A stretch of DNA of 64,000 nt. Source: Pseudooceanicola nitratireducens (GTDB lineage: Bacteria; Pseudomonadota; Alphaproteobacteria; Rhodobacterales; Rhodobacteraceae). The notes beneath the pieces are model-generated. The model saw only the letters and a list, made by a program, of their open reading frames with translations, was not told the DNA's origin and made no database searches. The translations under genes were made by a program, and so were the position numbers. Each line of letters begins with the position of its first letter. Position 1 is the stretch's first letter. Location of the stretch: NCBI RefSeq assembly GCF_900109195.1, contig NZ_FNZG01000008.1, positions 1 through 64,000 of the forward strand, written 5' to 3'. Positions 35,755 to 45,921 of this stretch are shown one piece after another.

Positions 35755-36803
35755 CGGCATGATCGCTCCGGCGGCCCCGCTGCATCTGTCGCCTCGCCTG
35801 CTATGGCAGAGGAACGGATCCCGACCCGATGAGAGAGCTTCTCCTCAATTCTTTGCCTGACAGGGATGGCGATCAGCTTGATCAGTCCGCCGCTCAATAG
35901 GTTGCTCGCGGTCTGGATCGGCATGCTTCGCCGAGCCACGGATGGACATGCCTGAACGCAAGAGAAGACCTTTTGACGTGAGAGCCCAAACGGCATCCGA
36001 CGCCAGGCAACAGTCTGCCTGCATGCGCAACACAGGCCGCCCTCGGCGTTGACCCAAGCGAAGATCACCAGACGACTCGTTCAGGAGGTCCGGCAATGGG
36101 ACGAAAACGGCGCAAGACATGCTATCAAAGTCGGATTGAGCAGCCCAGGACAGGCTGTTTCTGACGATGGTTGCCTTAAAGGTCGATCCTAGGTGCCTAT
36201 TTTGTAGGCGCTCGATCTGGCGGCACCGATGCGGTTGGGGCCGGTGCCGGTGCTCTCTCAAGACCCAGTTTCCCGTCGACACGACCATCCCCGCACGAAG
36301 CCGCACGTCATGCCACGCAGGACACAGTTTCGAAAATGCGGAGCTGAAGCGCACAATGGCCCGCAGGCAGGCGCCGGACGGCTCATACCTGTAGCACACT
36401 GTTAATAATTATTAAAATTCCGTTTTCAGGCGGATCCAAGGGCGACTGCCAGCACGGATCGACGTCGATTTCGGATTGCAGGATGCCGAAGGCACATGTG
36501 CCAAAATGTCGATCTCAGGAAAATTTTCGACATTTCTGACATCCATCAACCCTTCCTTAAGTTTCTCTCAGGATCGGGTCGCGTTCGATTCTTGGAACAG
36601 GACGTCTCGGTTGTTTGTCTATTCGTCCCCCAACCGCCTTGTTACCAAAAATGACGCTCGGGTTTCGGCGGTCTGGTATGCCAAATTTATCAGCCCTTCA
36701 ATGCCCGAAGACAAAAATATTGGACAAAAATCGTCGTGAATCTGGCTCGTGTGACCCACGGGTGCTGCCAGCTTCCGGCGCCATCGACAACAGGGAGTAG
36801 CAT
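35755..36803. other. 1.05-kb gap before the BMP transporter operon
   Basis: I see no supportable gene. Minus-strand open frames (for example 35845-36399) give Arg/Cys/Ser-rich translations with no family signal. The stretch 36400-36430 is notably AT-rich and is a candidate promoter area. The last 300 bases would be the leader of the ABC transporter message; no known riboswitch fold was recognised. Confidence 0.45.
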
Positions 36804-38342
36804 TTGAAGACCACGGCAGGTGACCCCACCCTACTGCTTCAACTGCGCAATGTTACCAAGAGATACGGCACTTTTGTGGCAAACGACGGCGTGAACCTCA
36901 CGCTGGAGCAAGGCCAGATCTGCGCGATCCTAGGTGAGAACGGCGCAGGCAAGTCCACGCTGATGAAAACCATCTACGGTATTCAGCAGCCGGACGAAGG
37001 CGAAATAATATGGAATGGCGACAAGGTCGCCGTGACCAGCCCAAGTGTTGCCCGAAACCTGGGTATCGGAATGGTTTTCCAGCATTTTTCGTTGTTCGAA
37101 ACGATCAGCGTCGTTGAGAATATCTCGTTGACCGTTCCCGGAACATTGCCCGAACTGGCCGAGGCGATCCGGCAGAAGGCCGACGAATACGGCCTTGACG
37201 TGAATCCCGAGGCACAGGTTCACGGCCTCTCTGTCGGCGAACGTCAGCGGGTCGAAATCATCCGCTGCCTCATGCAGAATCCGAAGCTGCTCATCCTGGA
37301 TGAGCCGACATCCGTCCTGCCCCCCCACAGCGTCCAGCAGCTGTTCGGAACGCTGAGGAAACTGTCCGATCGTGGCGTCGCCATGCTCTATATTTCGCAC
37401 AAACTGGAAGAGATCCGGGACCTGTGCCATAGCGCCGTCGTCCTGCGACAGGGACGTGTCACGGGCACGACGAACCCGCGCAACGCCTCGTCGGCGGATC
37501 TGGCTCGCCTGATGATCGGGCAGGACATCCCCACAGCGCGCCATGCCGAGGCAAAGCCGAGCTGCGAACCTGCCCTGAAAGTCACCGACCTTTCCTATGA
37601 AAATCCCGACCCCCAGGGAGAGAGCCTCGACAACGTGTCGATGGTGGTCCGCCCGGGCGAGATCGTCGGCATCGCCGGCGTTTCGGGCAACGGTCAGTCT
37701 ACGCTGGCACGACTATTGTCCGGCGAAATCAAGCTGGCCGATACCATTGCTGACCAGATCGAGGTCTTCGATACTCCGGTCGGGAATGTCACCCCAGGGA
37801 AGCGTCGGAAATTGGGACTGACCTTCGTGCCCGAAGATCGGCTTGGCCGCGCCACGGTCCCGAACATGTCCCTGTCGGACAATGTTCTGCTGACCGCACA
37901 CCGGGCCGGCCTGGTTCGGAAGGGATTGATCAGACGCCGGACACAGGCAAATTTCGCTGACGAGTGCATCTCCAGCATGGATGTGCGGTCCCGGGGACGG
38001 CACTCCATCGCTTCCAGCCTCTCGGGCGGCAACCTTCAGAAGTTTGTTCTGGGCCGCGAAATTCTACTCAAGCCCCGGCTCCTGATCGTGTCTCAGCCGA
38101 CCTGGGGAATCGACGTCGGAGCCGCGGCAATGGTCCGGCAAAAACTCGTGGACCTGCGGGACACCGGAACGGCGATCCTCATGATTTCAGAGGAGCTGGA
38201 AGAGATCTTCGAAATCTCTGACCGCATCCACGTCATGTATCACGGCAAACTGTCTGCCTCAGTCCAGGCCAGGTCCGTCACCGCCGAAGATGTAGGCCGC
38301 ATGATGATGGGCGAATTCGACCAGACCATGAGGGCAGCCTGA
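36804..38342 (+). CDS. BMP-family nucleoside/purine ABC importer, double ATPase
   Basis: This 512-residue tandem ATPase is of the BmpB/NupA type. Domain 1 has GENGAGKSTLMKTIYG, LSVGERQRVEIIRCL and LLILDEPTSVL. Domain 2 has the altered Walker A GVSGNGQSTLARLL, with LSGGNLQKFVLGREI as signature and the degenerate LLIVSQPTWGID as Walker B, normal for this family. The predicted start is TTG 36804 after CAGGGAG. It overlaps the first permease gene (TGATG). With the permeases and BMP lipoprotein-type receptor it should import purine nucleosides or bases; methylxanthines are suggested by context. Confidence 0.9.
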   Translation: MKTTAGDPTLLLQLRNVTKRYGTFVANDGVNLTLEQGQICAILGENGAGKSTLMKTIYGIQQPDEGEIIWNGDKVAVTSPSVARNLGIGMVFQHFSLFETISVVENISLTVPGTLPELAEAIRQKADEYGLDVNPEAQVHGLSVGERQRVEIIRCLMQNPKLLILDEPTSVLPPHSVQQLFGTLRKLSDRGVAMLYISHKLEEIRDLCHSAVVLRQGRVTGTTNPRNASSADLARLMIGQDIPTARHAEAKPSCEPALKVTDLSYENPDPQGESLDNVSMVVRPGEIVGIAGVSGNGQSTLARLLSGEIKLADTIADQIEVFDTPVGNVTPGKRRKLGLTFVPEDRLGRATVPNMSLSDNVLLTAHRAGLVRKGLIRRRTQANFADECISSMDVRSRGRHSIASSLSGGNLQKFVLGREILLKPRLLIVSQPTWGIDVGAAAMVRQKLVDLRDTGTAILMISEELEEIFEISDRIHVMYHGKLSASVQARSVTAEDVGRMMMGEFDQTMRAA

Positions 38343-39427
38343 TGTTCAACCAATACACTCTCGTCCGGCGAAGCCAGGTTTCGTTCAAGGGCATCCTGCT
38401 CGTGCCGCTGGTGACGTTCGCCCTTGCACTGCTGGGAAGTATCGTCCTGTTCGGAGCTTTGGGGGCAAACCCTCTCGAGATCCTCTACCGGCTGCTGATC
38501 GACCCGCTGTCGTCAACCTATAACATATCCGAGGTGGTCATTAAGGCCGCGCCGCTGATCCTGATCGCTCAGGGGCTTGCCATCGGATTCCGGGCCAAGG
38601 TCTGGAACATCGGCGCGGAAGGCCAGCTGATCATCGGCGCGGTGGTGGCGAGCATCATTCCCATCACCTTCCCGGACAGCCAGAACGTGCTCATGCTTCC
38701 GTTGATGATGCTTGCGGGCATGTTCGCCGGAGCAGCATGGGCCGGAATCGCGGCAGTGCTGAAGACGCGTTTCAACGCCAACGAGATCATCGTGACGCTG
38801 ATGCTGAACCAGATCGCGATCCAGATCCTTTTCTTACTGATCAACGGACCGCTCAAGGATCCCATGGGGTTCTCCTATCCGCAGTCGGTGAGCTTCCCGG
38901 AAGTTGCGATGTACCCGCTTCTTTCACCGGAAGGTCTGCTCAGGGCGAACGCGTCGATCTATGTGGTCCTGCTGCTGTCGGTCGTGGCGCTCATCTATGT
39001 CACGCGCACTTTCTCGGGATACACGCTGCTCGTCGGCGGCCTCGCTCCCGATGCCGCCCGCTATGCAGGCTTCAGTGCCAAGAAAGCGGTTTGGATCTCA
39101 CTGCTGATCGGCGGTGCCGCGGCCGGACTGGCCGGAATGGGTGAAGTGTCCGGGCCTATCGGCCGGCTCCAGCCCTCGCTGTCGCCCGGCTATGGCTTTG
39201 CCGCTATCATCGTGGCGTTCCTCGGCGCACTGAATCCAATCGGGATATTCGTGGCCGGGACATTCATGGCCATCATCTATGTCGGCGCTGACGGCGCGAT
39301 CATTGATGCCGGTCTTCCCCCCGCAGCACCGACGATCTTCCAGGGTATGGTCCTCGTGTTCTACCTCGCCTCCTTTGCCCTGGTTCAATACCGCATCGTA
39401 CGGCTCCAGCCGGAGGCAACAGCATGA
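38342..39427 (+). CDS. BMP-family ABC importer permease 1
   Basis: This 361-residue permease of the BPD_transp_2 type has about nine hydrophobic segments. The conserved LIAQGLAIGFRAKVWNIGAE and GAEGQLIIGAVVASIIPI occur near residues 75-105, and the ATPase-contacting loop is GYTLLVGGLAPDAARYAGFS near 225. It is the larger of the two permeases, as in YufP. It overlaps the ATPase gene and the second permease gene (ATGA), showing a single transcript. Confidence 0.9.
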   Translation: MFNQYTLVRRSQVSFKGILLVPLVTFALALLGSIVLFGALGANPLEILYRLLIDPLSSTYNISEVVIKAAPLILIAQGLAIGFRAKVWNIGAEGQLIIGAVVASIIPITFPDSQNVLMLPLMMLAGMFAGAAWAGIAAVLKTRFNANEIIVTLMLNQIAIQILFLLINGPLKDPMGFSYPQSVSFPEVAMYPLLSPEGLLRANASIYVVLLLSVVALIYVTRTFSGYTLLVGGLAPDAARYAGFSAKKAVWISLLIGGAAAGLAGMGEVSGPIGRLQPSLSPGYGFAAIIVAFLGALNPIGIFVAGTFMAIIYVGADGAIIDAGLPPAAPTIFQGMVLVFYLASFALVQYRIVRLQPEATA

Positions 39428-40347
39428 CGGACACGATCATCTTCATCCTAGCGGGAGCCTTCGCGACCGCCACACCCCTTCTGCTTGCCGCGATTGGCGA
39501 AGCAGTGGTCGAGAAAACCGGCGTCATGAACCTTTCCGTGGAAGGCATGATGGCATTCGCGGCAGCGGTAGCCTTCGGCGTTACGCATCAGACGGGCGAC
39601 ATTGTTCTGGGCTTCGGCCTTGCGGTCCTTGCCTCGACGGCGTTGTCGCTGGTCTTCTCGGTGCTCGTGCTGGGGTTCTCGGCCAACCAGATTGTCTCGG
39701 GGCTGGCCGTCGGGATCCTTGGCCTGGGCCTCTCCGGCCTGGCCGGGCGTCACTTCGAGAACCTGACAATGATTGGCCCGGGAAATCAATCGGTGCCCGT
39801 CCTGTCGGATATACCCCTTCTCGGACCGATCCTATTCCAGCAGAGTGTCATCACCTATCTCGCCTTTGCGGCCGCCTTTCTGACGTGGTGGTTCCTTGGC
39901 AGAACACGCCAGGGCCGCATCCTGAAAGTCGTGGGTGAGGACCCGGCCATCGCACACAATCTGGGCTTCGCAGTTGTCCGGATCCGCCTGTTCGCGATCA
40001 TCTTCGGCGCCGTGATGTCCGGCATCGCAGGGGCCTATGCCTCGACGATCCTGACGCCCGGCTGGTCGGACGGTCTGATTGCCGGACGTGGCTGGATCGC
40101 GGTTGCGCTTGTGGTTTTCGGCACCTGGCGGCCGCTCAGGATCGCTTTCGGTGCCTATCTGTTCGGAGCGCTCTTGCTCGGAGATCTGGCTGTCCAGGCC
40201 ATGGGCTTCAGAATTCCGTCCCAAATCATGACGTCTCTGCCCTACGTGATGACCATCGTTGTTCTCGCGGCGGTGTCCAGAAACGCCCTTCTGATCCGGC
40301 TGAACGCACCCGTTTCGCTTGGCCAGAACTATCGTCCCTCGAAATAA
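39424..40347 (+). CDS. BMP-family ABC importer permease 2
   Basis: This 307-residue second permease is of the YufQ type. It has about eight hydrophobic helices and the family opening ATPLLLAAIGEAVVEKTGVM, then NLSVEGMMAFAA. The coupling loop GRILKVVGEDPAIAHNLGF is near residue 160. It ends 25 bases before the receptor gene. The heterodimer of the two permeases forms the translocation path for the receptor's ligand. Confidence 0.9.
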   Translation: MTDTIIFILAGAFATATPLLLAAIGEAVVEKTGVMNLSVEGMMAFAAAVAFGVTHQTGDIVLGFGLAVLASTALSLVFSVLVLGFSANQIVSGLAVGILGLGLSGLAGRHFENLTMIGPGNQSVPVLSDIPLLGPILFQQSVITYLAFAAAFLTWWFLGRTRQGRILKVVGEDPAIAHNLGFAVVRIRLFAIIFGAVMSGIAGAYASTILTPGWSDGLIAGRGWIAVALVVFGTWRPLRIAFGAYLFGALLLGDLAVQAMGFRIPSQIMTSLPYVMTIVVLAAVSRNALLIRLNAPVSLGQNYRPSK

Positions 40348-40372
40348 GACTAATCAACCAACAGGAGCAAAT

Positions 40373-41455
40373 ATGTTCAAGATTGTTCGCGCACCTCTGA
40401 TCGGGGCCGCCCTGGCGCTGAGCTGGGCCGGAGCACTCCACGCCCAAGACCCGCTCGAGATTTCGATCCTGGCCCCCAATGCCATCGGCGATGTCGGCTG
40501 GGACCACGAAATCTACCGCGGCAAGGAAGTTCTTGAAAAACGGTTCGGGGACAAGGTCAAGGTGGCGGTCGTGGATTCTGTCGGCGAAGGCCCGAACGCC
40601 ACCCGCGCCATGAACCGGCTTGTGGCCAACGGAACCGACGTCCTGATCCTCGGTGGCTTCGGTCACATGAGCGACGGCCTGACCCTCGCCAAAAGATCGC
40701 CCGACCTCAAGGTCTTGCACATCGGTGGCTACCAGAACCTTCCGAACTTCGCGACGTTCACCGTCCGTCATTATCAGGCATCCTATCTGTGCGGCATGGC
40801 TGCAGGATATGCGACGCAGAACGGGCAGCTTGGTGTCGTGGCCGCATTCCCGCTGCCTGAGGTCCTGGGCATCCTCAACGCCTATGTCCTGGGCGCACAA
40901 AGCGTCAATCCGGACCTGAAACCGGTGAAAGTGGTGTGGCTGAACGCCTGGTACGATCCGCCCCGCGATCGCGCTGCCGCAGAGAGCCTGATCTCGCAGG
41001 GTTCCGACGTGGTCTATTCGCTCTTCCCGGGCACACCTTCAGCCGTTGCAACGGCTGAAGAAAAAGGCGTCTACGCCGTCACCACGCTCAGCGACAACTC
41101 CGCTCATGCTCCGACCAAGCACCTGTGTGCCGGTCAGGCTGATTTCGGTGTGGTCTATGGCAATGTCGTCCAGTCCGTCTTTGATGAAAACTTCGAAGGC
41201 AAGGACACCTTCGCCGGTGTCACCGAAGGTGCCATGCAAGTGGCCGGATTGTCCAAGGATCTGACGGACGAACAGCGTGCCGCAATCATGGCGAAACAGG
41301 AAGAGATGCGCGCCGGCACGTTCGAACCCTTCACCGGCCCGGTGACGAACAATACGGGATCCGAAGCGATCGCGGCCGAAAAGGTGCTGAGCTCTGCCGA
41401 GATCAAGAGCATGGACTTCCTTGTCGACGGTATCGACGCGCAGCTCAATAAGTAA
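40373..41455 (+). CDS. BMP family periplasmic substrate-binding protein
   Basis: This 360-residue exported binding protein has a signal peptide MFKIVRAPLIGAALALSWAG ending at HAQD. The mature start ISILAPNAIGDVGWDHEIYR, and later ASYLCGMAAGYATQNGQLG, place it in the basic-membrane-protein/PnrA family of nucleoside receptors. There is no lipobox cysteine, so it is probably a free periplasmic receptor. ATG 40373 follows AGGAGCAA. It is placed last in the operon, before a hairpin. The ligand is inferred to be a purine base such as a methylxanthine because of the surrounding catabolic genes. Confidence 0.9.
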   Translation: MFKIVRAPLIGAALALSWAGALHAQDPLEISILAPNAIGDVGWDHEIYRGKEVLEKRFGDKVKVAVVDSVGEGPNATRAMNRLVANGTDVLILGGFGHMSDGLTLAKRSPDLKVLHIGGYQNLPNFATFTVRHYQASYLCGMAAGYATQNGQLGVVAAFPLPEVLGILNAYVLGAQSVNPDLKPVKVVWLNAWYDPPRDRAAAESLISQGSDVVYSLFPGTPSAVATAEEKGVYAVTTLSDNSAHAPTKHLCAGQADFGVVYGNVVQSVFDENFEGKDTFAGVTEGAMQVAGLSKDLTDEQRAAIMAKQEEMRAGTFEPFTGPVTNNTGSEAIAAEKVLSSAEIKSMDFLVDGIDAQLNK

Positions 41456-41476
41456 GCAGTCCAAGCTGTGGACATT

Positions 41477-41507
41477 GGATCAGTCCGGAAACGGGCTGAT
41501 CCCTTTG
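41477..41507 (+). terminator. probable terminator of the BMP transporter operon
   Basis: An 11-base stem (GGATCAGTCCG at 41477-41487, CGGGCTGATCC at 41492-41502, one G-U pair) carries a GAAA tetraloop. The following tract CCTTTG is short, so efficiency may be modest. Confidence 0.7.
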
Positions 41508-42141
41508 TCCGACAAACATGCCGATGACGGTCGTGATCTTCATAGACGACGGCAGCAGCTGCGAACCTGTGACAAGCCCCACGACCAAACACTCCTCACC
41601 GTGGTATCGCTTTGGGCATCGGGACCGGATAGCAGGCATCATGTGCGACTGACCCAAGTGCTTGTCTCCGAACGTGCTGTAAAAATGGACGCAACCCATA
41701 CGGCAACCGCACCCCCACGATGGTCGGTGCCACGACGCCCTCATGAGACTTGTGCTCAGATAAAATGCGGCGATCTGCAGATATGCCCAATGGATAGGCA
41801 AAACCGGCTTCAGGCGCTTGCAGTAGAATACGAGACCGCAACACGGACTGCATCTTGCCGGGAAAACGTGCTGAACATGACCCAAGACCCAAGCTCGACG
41901 CCCCCGACCGAGCAGCTTCACCTCGCAAGGCTTCGTAGACGCCCCCAACAAGAGACCAAAACTCCACTTAAAATCCTGATAAATAGTTGTTTTTCTGCTT
42001 TCTTGCTCTGAGACGGCACGAAGTGATACCGTCATCAGCAAAGACGGAGCGCTGTCGTAATTTGGTTACACACGTTGTTAACCAGTGCAGGCCAACCAAC
42101 AAGAATCACGTTGGAGATTTGGAACACAGCCCAGGTACCCC
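41508..42141. other. 634-base gap between BMP operon and LysR gene
   Basis: No supportable gene is present. Overlapping minus-strand open frames (about 41596-42041) lack recognisable domains and could be a decayed gene. The 3' portion before 42142 is AT-richer and probably holds the LysR promoter. Confidence 0.45.
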
Positions 42142-43083
42142 ATGACGACCAAGGTTGAATTCAAAGATATCAGTAATTTCGTTCATGTCGCGAGGACAGG
42201 AAGTCTGACCCGCGCCGGAATGATTTCAGGTGTACCAAAAGCTACGCTCAGCCACAGCATCCGCCGACTGGAGGACCTGCTGGAGGTCGAACTGTTCCTT
42301 CGCTCGCAACGGGGTTTACAGCTGACTGATGCAGGTAATGCCCTCCTCGAAAATACCGGTCGCATATTTGACAGCATCGAACTGGCGGCCAGCGCGGCGC
42401 AGCGGGCCCATAGCTCTCTGAACGGGAAAGTCCGAATTCTGGGCAGCGCCGAATTCGGAACCAGCATTATTGGTGCCGCGACTTTGTATTTATCCCGAGA
42501 GCACCCGGGACTGTCTTTCGAAACACGAATGTATCCGAGTGACACTCCATTACCGGAGCAAACAGATTTCGATTGCTTGATTTTTGTCGGCACCGCACCA
42601 TCGTCGGATCACGTTTGCCGAAAACTAGGCAACGTAGCGTATCGCGCCTATGCCAGTCCAATGCTCTTGAAGCGATTTGGAACCCCCAAGACCGTAGCAG
42701 ATTTCAAAGAGCTTCCTGGAATAGAATACACCCGAAAAGGGATCGCAGAACCCTGGTTGCTGCAAGACGGCGAGGGGCAGCGCATTGGCGAATACGATGT
42801 GCGATTCAGCGTTCATGATTATTGGATGGCCAAATTCTACGCCGTCTCGGGCGAGGCCATAGCATATCTTCCAGACTTTTTCGTCCATTATGAAGTCGCC
42901 CAGGGGCACCTAATACCACTCCTTCAAGAAGCGGAAGAGAGCGAAAAAATATCTGTCTGGGCGATTTATGGTGGAGCCCGGCACAGGAACCCCCGAGTTA
43001 AATTGGTAATTGACACCCTTTGCCAGAACTTTGAGAAATTGATTCGCCATCCGGGTTATGCACTCGTGCGCCAAGAAATATAA
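42142..43083 (+). CDS. LysR family regulator
   Basis: This 313-residue LysR protein has a helix-turn-helix at residues 5-65 (DISNFVHVARTGSLTRAGMI, then VPKATLSHSIRRLEDLLEVE) and a complete effector domain. ATG 42142 gives the normal N-terminus; a start 57 bases upstream adds an unconserved segment. The coding sequence is noticeably more AT-rich than neighbours. It lies between the purine-type importer and the xanthine dehydrogenase genes, so it may sense a purine (inference). It is convergent with a second LysR gene. Confidence 0.85.
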   Translation: MTTKVEFKDISNFVHVARTGSLTRAGMISGVPKATLSHSIRRLEDLLEVELFLRSQRGLQLTDAGNALLENTGRIFDSIELAASAAQRAHSSLNGKVRILGSAEFGTSIIGAATLYLSREHPGLSFETRMYPSDTPLPEQTDFDCLIFVGTAPSSDHVCRKLGNVAYRAYASPMLLKRFGTPKTVADFKELPGIEYTRKGIAEPWLLQDGEGQRIGEYDVRFSVHDYWMAKFYAVSGEAIAYLPDFFVHYEVAQGHLIPLLQEAEESEKISVWAIYGGARHRNPRVKLVIDTLCQNFEKLIRHPGYALVRQEI

Positions 43084-43332
43084 TAACGATGAATTTGAAT
43101 GATCCTTCCCTGGACTTTCTCGGCTAATCCAAATGGAAAATAGCCGCATCGGCCTGTGACGGAAAAGTCGGGGGCTCTCTCCCCTTCCTTGCTGGCAGAC
43201 GTCCACGGGCCTTGTCAGGTTTCAGACCGCCGGAGAGCGGAGGTTTGTTCTGAAACTAAACGCCCCGTCCGGGATCAGGGGCTTTCGAATTCCCGCCCCA
43301 TGCCTTCCGACACCAGACCCGGTACTTCGGGA

Positions 43333-44268
43333 TCAGACCGTCGCCGGAGGCGTCCCCGCCTGCATGTCCAACACTGCCGCTTTCACCGCCTCTGCCATAT
43401 ACTCGACAAACAACCTGATCTTCGGATCCTGCAATTTCCGATGCGGGAAAAGACAGCCGAGGGTCGCGGGCAGCGGAGGCGTCTGCTTCAGGATCTCGAC
43501 AAGAGCACCGCTGCGAAGATGCTGCTGGACCTCTAACCGCGGACGGTTGGCGATGCCATGACCGTCCAAGGCCCACCTTGTCAGCACTTCGCCGTCGTCG
43601 GCATCGAAACGCCCCGCAACCTCAAGCCGCCGCAATCCGGTCGCGGTGCGCAATTGCCAGAAATACTCGGGCGAGCGCGGATAGCGCAGCAACAGGCAAT
43701 TGTGCTTCCCGCCAAGCAGATCTTCGGGTGAGGTCGGTGTGCCGTGCCGGTCGAGATAGGCCGGCGCGGCGCAAAGGACACCCGGGCAATCGCAGATATG
43801 GCGCAGCTTCAGGTTCGAATCCCGCGGAACGCCCAGGAAGAACGCCACGTCCAGCCTCTCTCCCATCATGTCCACCAGCCGGTCTGACAGGCGCATCTGA
43901 ACCTGCACCTCGGGGTATCGTTCGGTAAATTCGGGGACCAATGGCGCAATGATCCGTCGCCCGATCCCGAGCGGCGCGGTGACCCGCAGAACACCGCGCG
44001 GCGTCTCGGAAAAATTGGCCACAACCGCCTCGGCTTCTTCGAGCGACGCGAGTACGGTCTTGGCCTGCTCATAGAACACCCCTCCGACCTCGGTCAGGGT
44101 GATCGAACGCGTGGTCCGGTTGAAGAGACGGACCCCGAGACGGCTTTCCAGCTCTTTGATCCGTTTGCTGGCCACGGCGGGGGTCAAACGCAGATCGCGC
44201 CCGCCCGAGGTAATGCTGCCCAACTCTACCACTCGGACAAAGACCCGAAGGCTTTCAATATATTGCAC
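43333..44268 (-). CDS. LysR family regulator divergent from xdhABC
   Basis: This 311-residue LysR protein starts MQYIESLRVFVRVVELGSIT with recognition helix VASKRIKELESRLGVRLFNR. The effector domain resembles the CrgA/AaeR-like branch. It faces xdhA across 189 bases, the classic layout for a LysR activator of the neighbouring operon, so it is the best candidate regulator of the xanthine dehydrogenase genes. I could not define a clean dyad in the gap. Length and domain order are standard. Confidence 0.87.
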   Translation of the reverse strand: MQYIESLRVFVRVVELGSITSGGRDLRLTPAVASKRIKELESRLGVRLFNRTTRSITLTEVGGVFYEQAKTVLASLEEAEAVVANFSETPRGVLRVTAPLGIGRRIIAPLVPEFTERYPEVQVQMRLSDRLVDMMGERLDVAFFLGVPRDSNLKLRHICDCPGVLCAAPAYLDRHGTPTSPEDLLGGKHNCLLLRYPRSPEYFWQLRTATGLRRLEVAGRFDADDGEVLTRWALDGHGIANRPRLEVQQHLRSGALVEILKQTPPLPATLGCLFPHRKLQDPKIRLFVEYMAEAVKAAVLDMQAGTPPATV

Positions 44269-44457
44269 TAAGCCTCTCCTCTAGCGACATCGGTCTTCCA
44301 GGGCTTTCGGGATCGCCGCAAGGTACCACCAGTCACCAGAGATTATTATCAACATTCCGTATAAAGTCCTTGGCGAAAGAACGCATATTCATTGAGATTG
44401 CCCTCCGCTAGCGTCCTGTCTGATTGCCCAGCCACATGTTCAGCCACGGAGGGATGC

Positions 44458-45909
44458 ATGACGCACCGGAGCGAGATCCGCTTTCTGCTCAACGGACGGA
44501 CGGTGAACCTGCCCACGGTTCCCGCCACGCAGACCCTGCTAGACTTTCTGCGGCTTGACCGCCGGCTCACCGGGACCAAAGAGGGCTGCGCCGAAGGCGA
44601 CTGCGGTGCCTGCACGGTGCTCGTCGGTCGTCTGCACGCGGGCGTCCTGCGCTATGAGGCGGTGAACGCCTGCATCCGGTTTGTTGCCTCTCTTGATGGA
44701 TGTCACGTGGTGACGATCGAACATCTGTCCGGCCCGGATGGCGCGCTGCATCCGGTGCAGCGGGCCATGGTTGAACACCACGGTGCGCAATGCGGTTTTT
44801 GCACGCCGGGTATCGTGATGTCGCTCTATGCGCTGTGGATGCAGACGCCCGTGCCGACCGAGACGCAGGTGGAAACCGCCTTGCAGGGCAATCTCTGCCG
44901 GTGCACCGGATATGCCCCGATCATCCGCGCTGCCGTGGCGGTCAGCCAATACGGCACCCCCGAGGCAGATCATCTGACGCAGGAGCGGGAGCGCATCACC
45001 ACCGAGCTTCTTGCCATGAAGGACACGCGCCGGGTCGAGACCGGACCCGAGGAAAACCGGGCCATCCTTCCGGCAGATATCAATGATTTCGCCGCAGCCT
45101 ATGCCGAGCATCCGCAGGCAACGGTGATCGCTGGCGCAACCGACGTCGGGCTCTGGGTGACCAAGTTCTTGCGCCCGATCTCGCCCGCGATCTTCATCAC
45201 GCACCTGCCCGAACTGAAGGCGATCAAGGTCGGCACTGACGACATCACCCTGGGTGCGGGCGTCAGCTATTCCGAGCTGCAGCCTCTGATCGCGCAGCAC
45301 CTGCCGCACCTGGCCGAATACTGGGACCGCATCGCCGGCTGGCAGGTGCGCAACATGGGCACCATCGGCGGCAATATCGCCAACGGGTCGCCGATCGGTG
45401 ACACGCCCCCGGTGCTGATCGCGCTCGGGGCCGAGGTCACTCTGCGCCAAGGCGCTGCCGTCCGGACCCTGCCTCTCGAGTCCTTCTTTATCGACTACGG
45501 AAAACAGGACCGCCGCCCCGGCGAATTCGTCCAGAGCATCCGCATTCCGCTTCCCTCTGACGCAACCCGCTGTGCCGGCTACAAGATTTCCAAACGCCGC
45601 GACGAAGACATCTCGGCGGTCGCCGCAGGGATCAGTGTCACGGTGGAGGGCGGGATCATCCGCAGCGCCCGCATCGCGTTCGGCGGCATGGCCGCCACAC
45701 CCAAACGCGCCAAGGCAGCCGAGGCCGCATTGTTGGACCAGCCCTGGAACGAGGCCAGCTTCGCTACCGCCGCGCGCGCCGTCGCCGAAGATTTCGCACC
45801 GCTCAGCGACTGGCGTGCCAGCGCCGAGTACCGGATGTGCGTTGCGCAGAATCTTTTGCGGCGATTTTTCCTCGAACAGGATGGCGCGCCCGTCCGCCTG
45901 AGCGCCTGA
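44458..45909 (+). CDS. xdhA: xanthine dehydrogenase small subunit (2Fe-2S and FAD)
   Basis: This 483-residue subunit holds two 2Fe-2S centres and FAD. The first cluster motif is CAEGDCGACTVLVG (about residue 44), the second CGFCTPGIVMSLYALWM and CRCTGYAPIIRAAV (about 113-160). FAD motifs are VIAGATDVGLWVTKF and GTIGGNIANGSPIGDTPP (about 298). Together with XdhB it oxidises hypoxanthine and xanthine to urate with NAD. ATG 44458 follows GGAGGG. xdhB starts 12 bases on. The fused FeS-FAD subunit distinguishes it from the three-subunit enzyme at 4.6-8.2 kb. Confidence 0.93.
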   Translation: MTHRSEIRFLLNGRTVNLPTVPATQTLLDFLRLDRRLTGTKEGCAEGDCGACTVLVGRLHAGVLRYEAVNACIRFVASLDGCHVVTIEHLSGPDGALHPVQRAMVEHHGAQCGFCTPGIVMSLYALWMQTPVPTETQVETALQGNLCRCTGYAPIIRAAVAVSQYGTPEADHLTQERERITTELLAMKDTRRVETGPEENRAILPADINDFAAAYAEHPQATVIAGATDVGLWVTKFLRPISPAIFITHLPELKAIKVGTDDITLGAGVSYSELQPLIAQHLPHLAEYWDRIAGWQVRNMGTIGGNIANGSPIGDTPPVLIALGAEVTLRQGAAVRTLPLESFFIDYGKQDRRPGEFVQSIRIPLPSDATRCAGYKISKRRDEDISAVAAGISVTVEGGIIRSARIAFGGMAATPKRAKAAEAALLDQPWNEASFATAARAVAEDFAPLSDWRASAEYRMCVAQNLLRRFFLEQDGAPVRLSA

Positions 45910-45921
45910 AGGAGCAGAGAC

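Noticed and set aside
35845-36399. 184-codon minus-strand frame before the BMP operon
   Set aside because: No domain, odd composition and no ribosome-binding site; not called.
41445-42041. possible minus-strand gene in the gap after the BMP operon
   Set aside because: It overlaps the transporter terminator, and the translation is Cys/Arg/Trp-rich without family resemblance; at most a decayed fragment.
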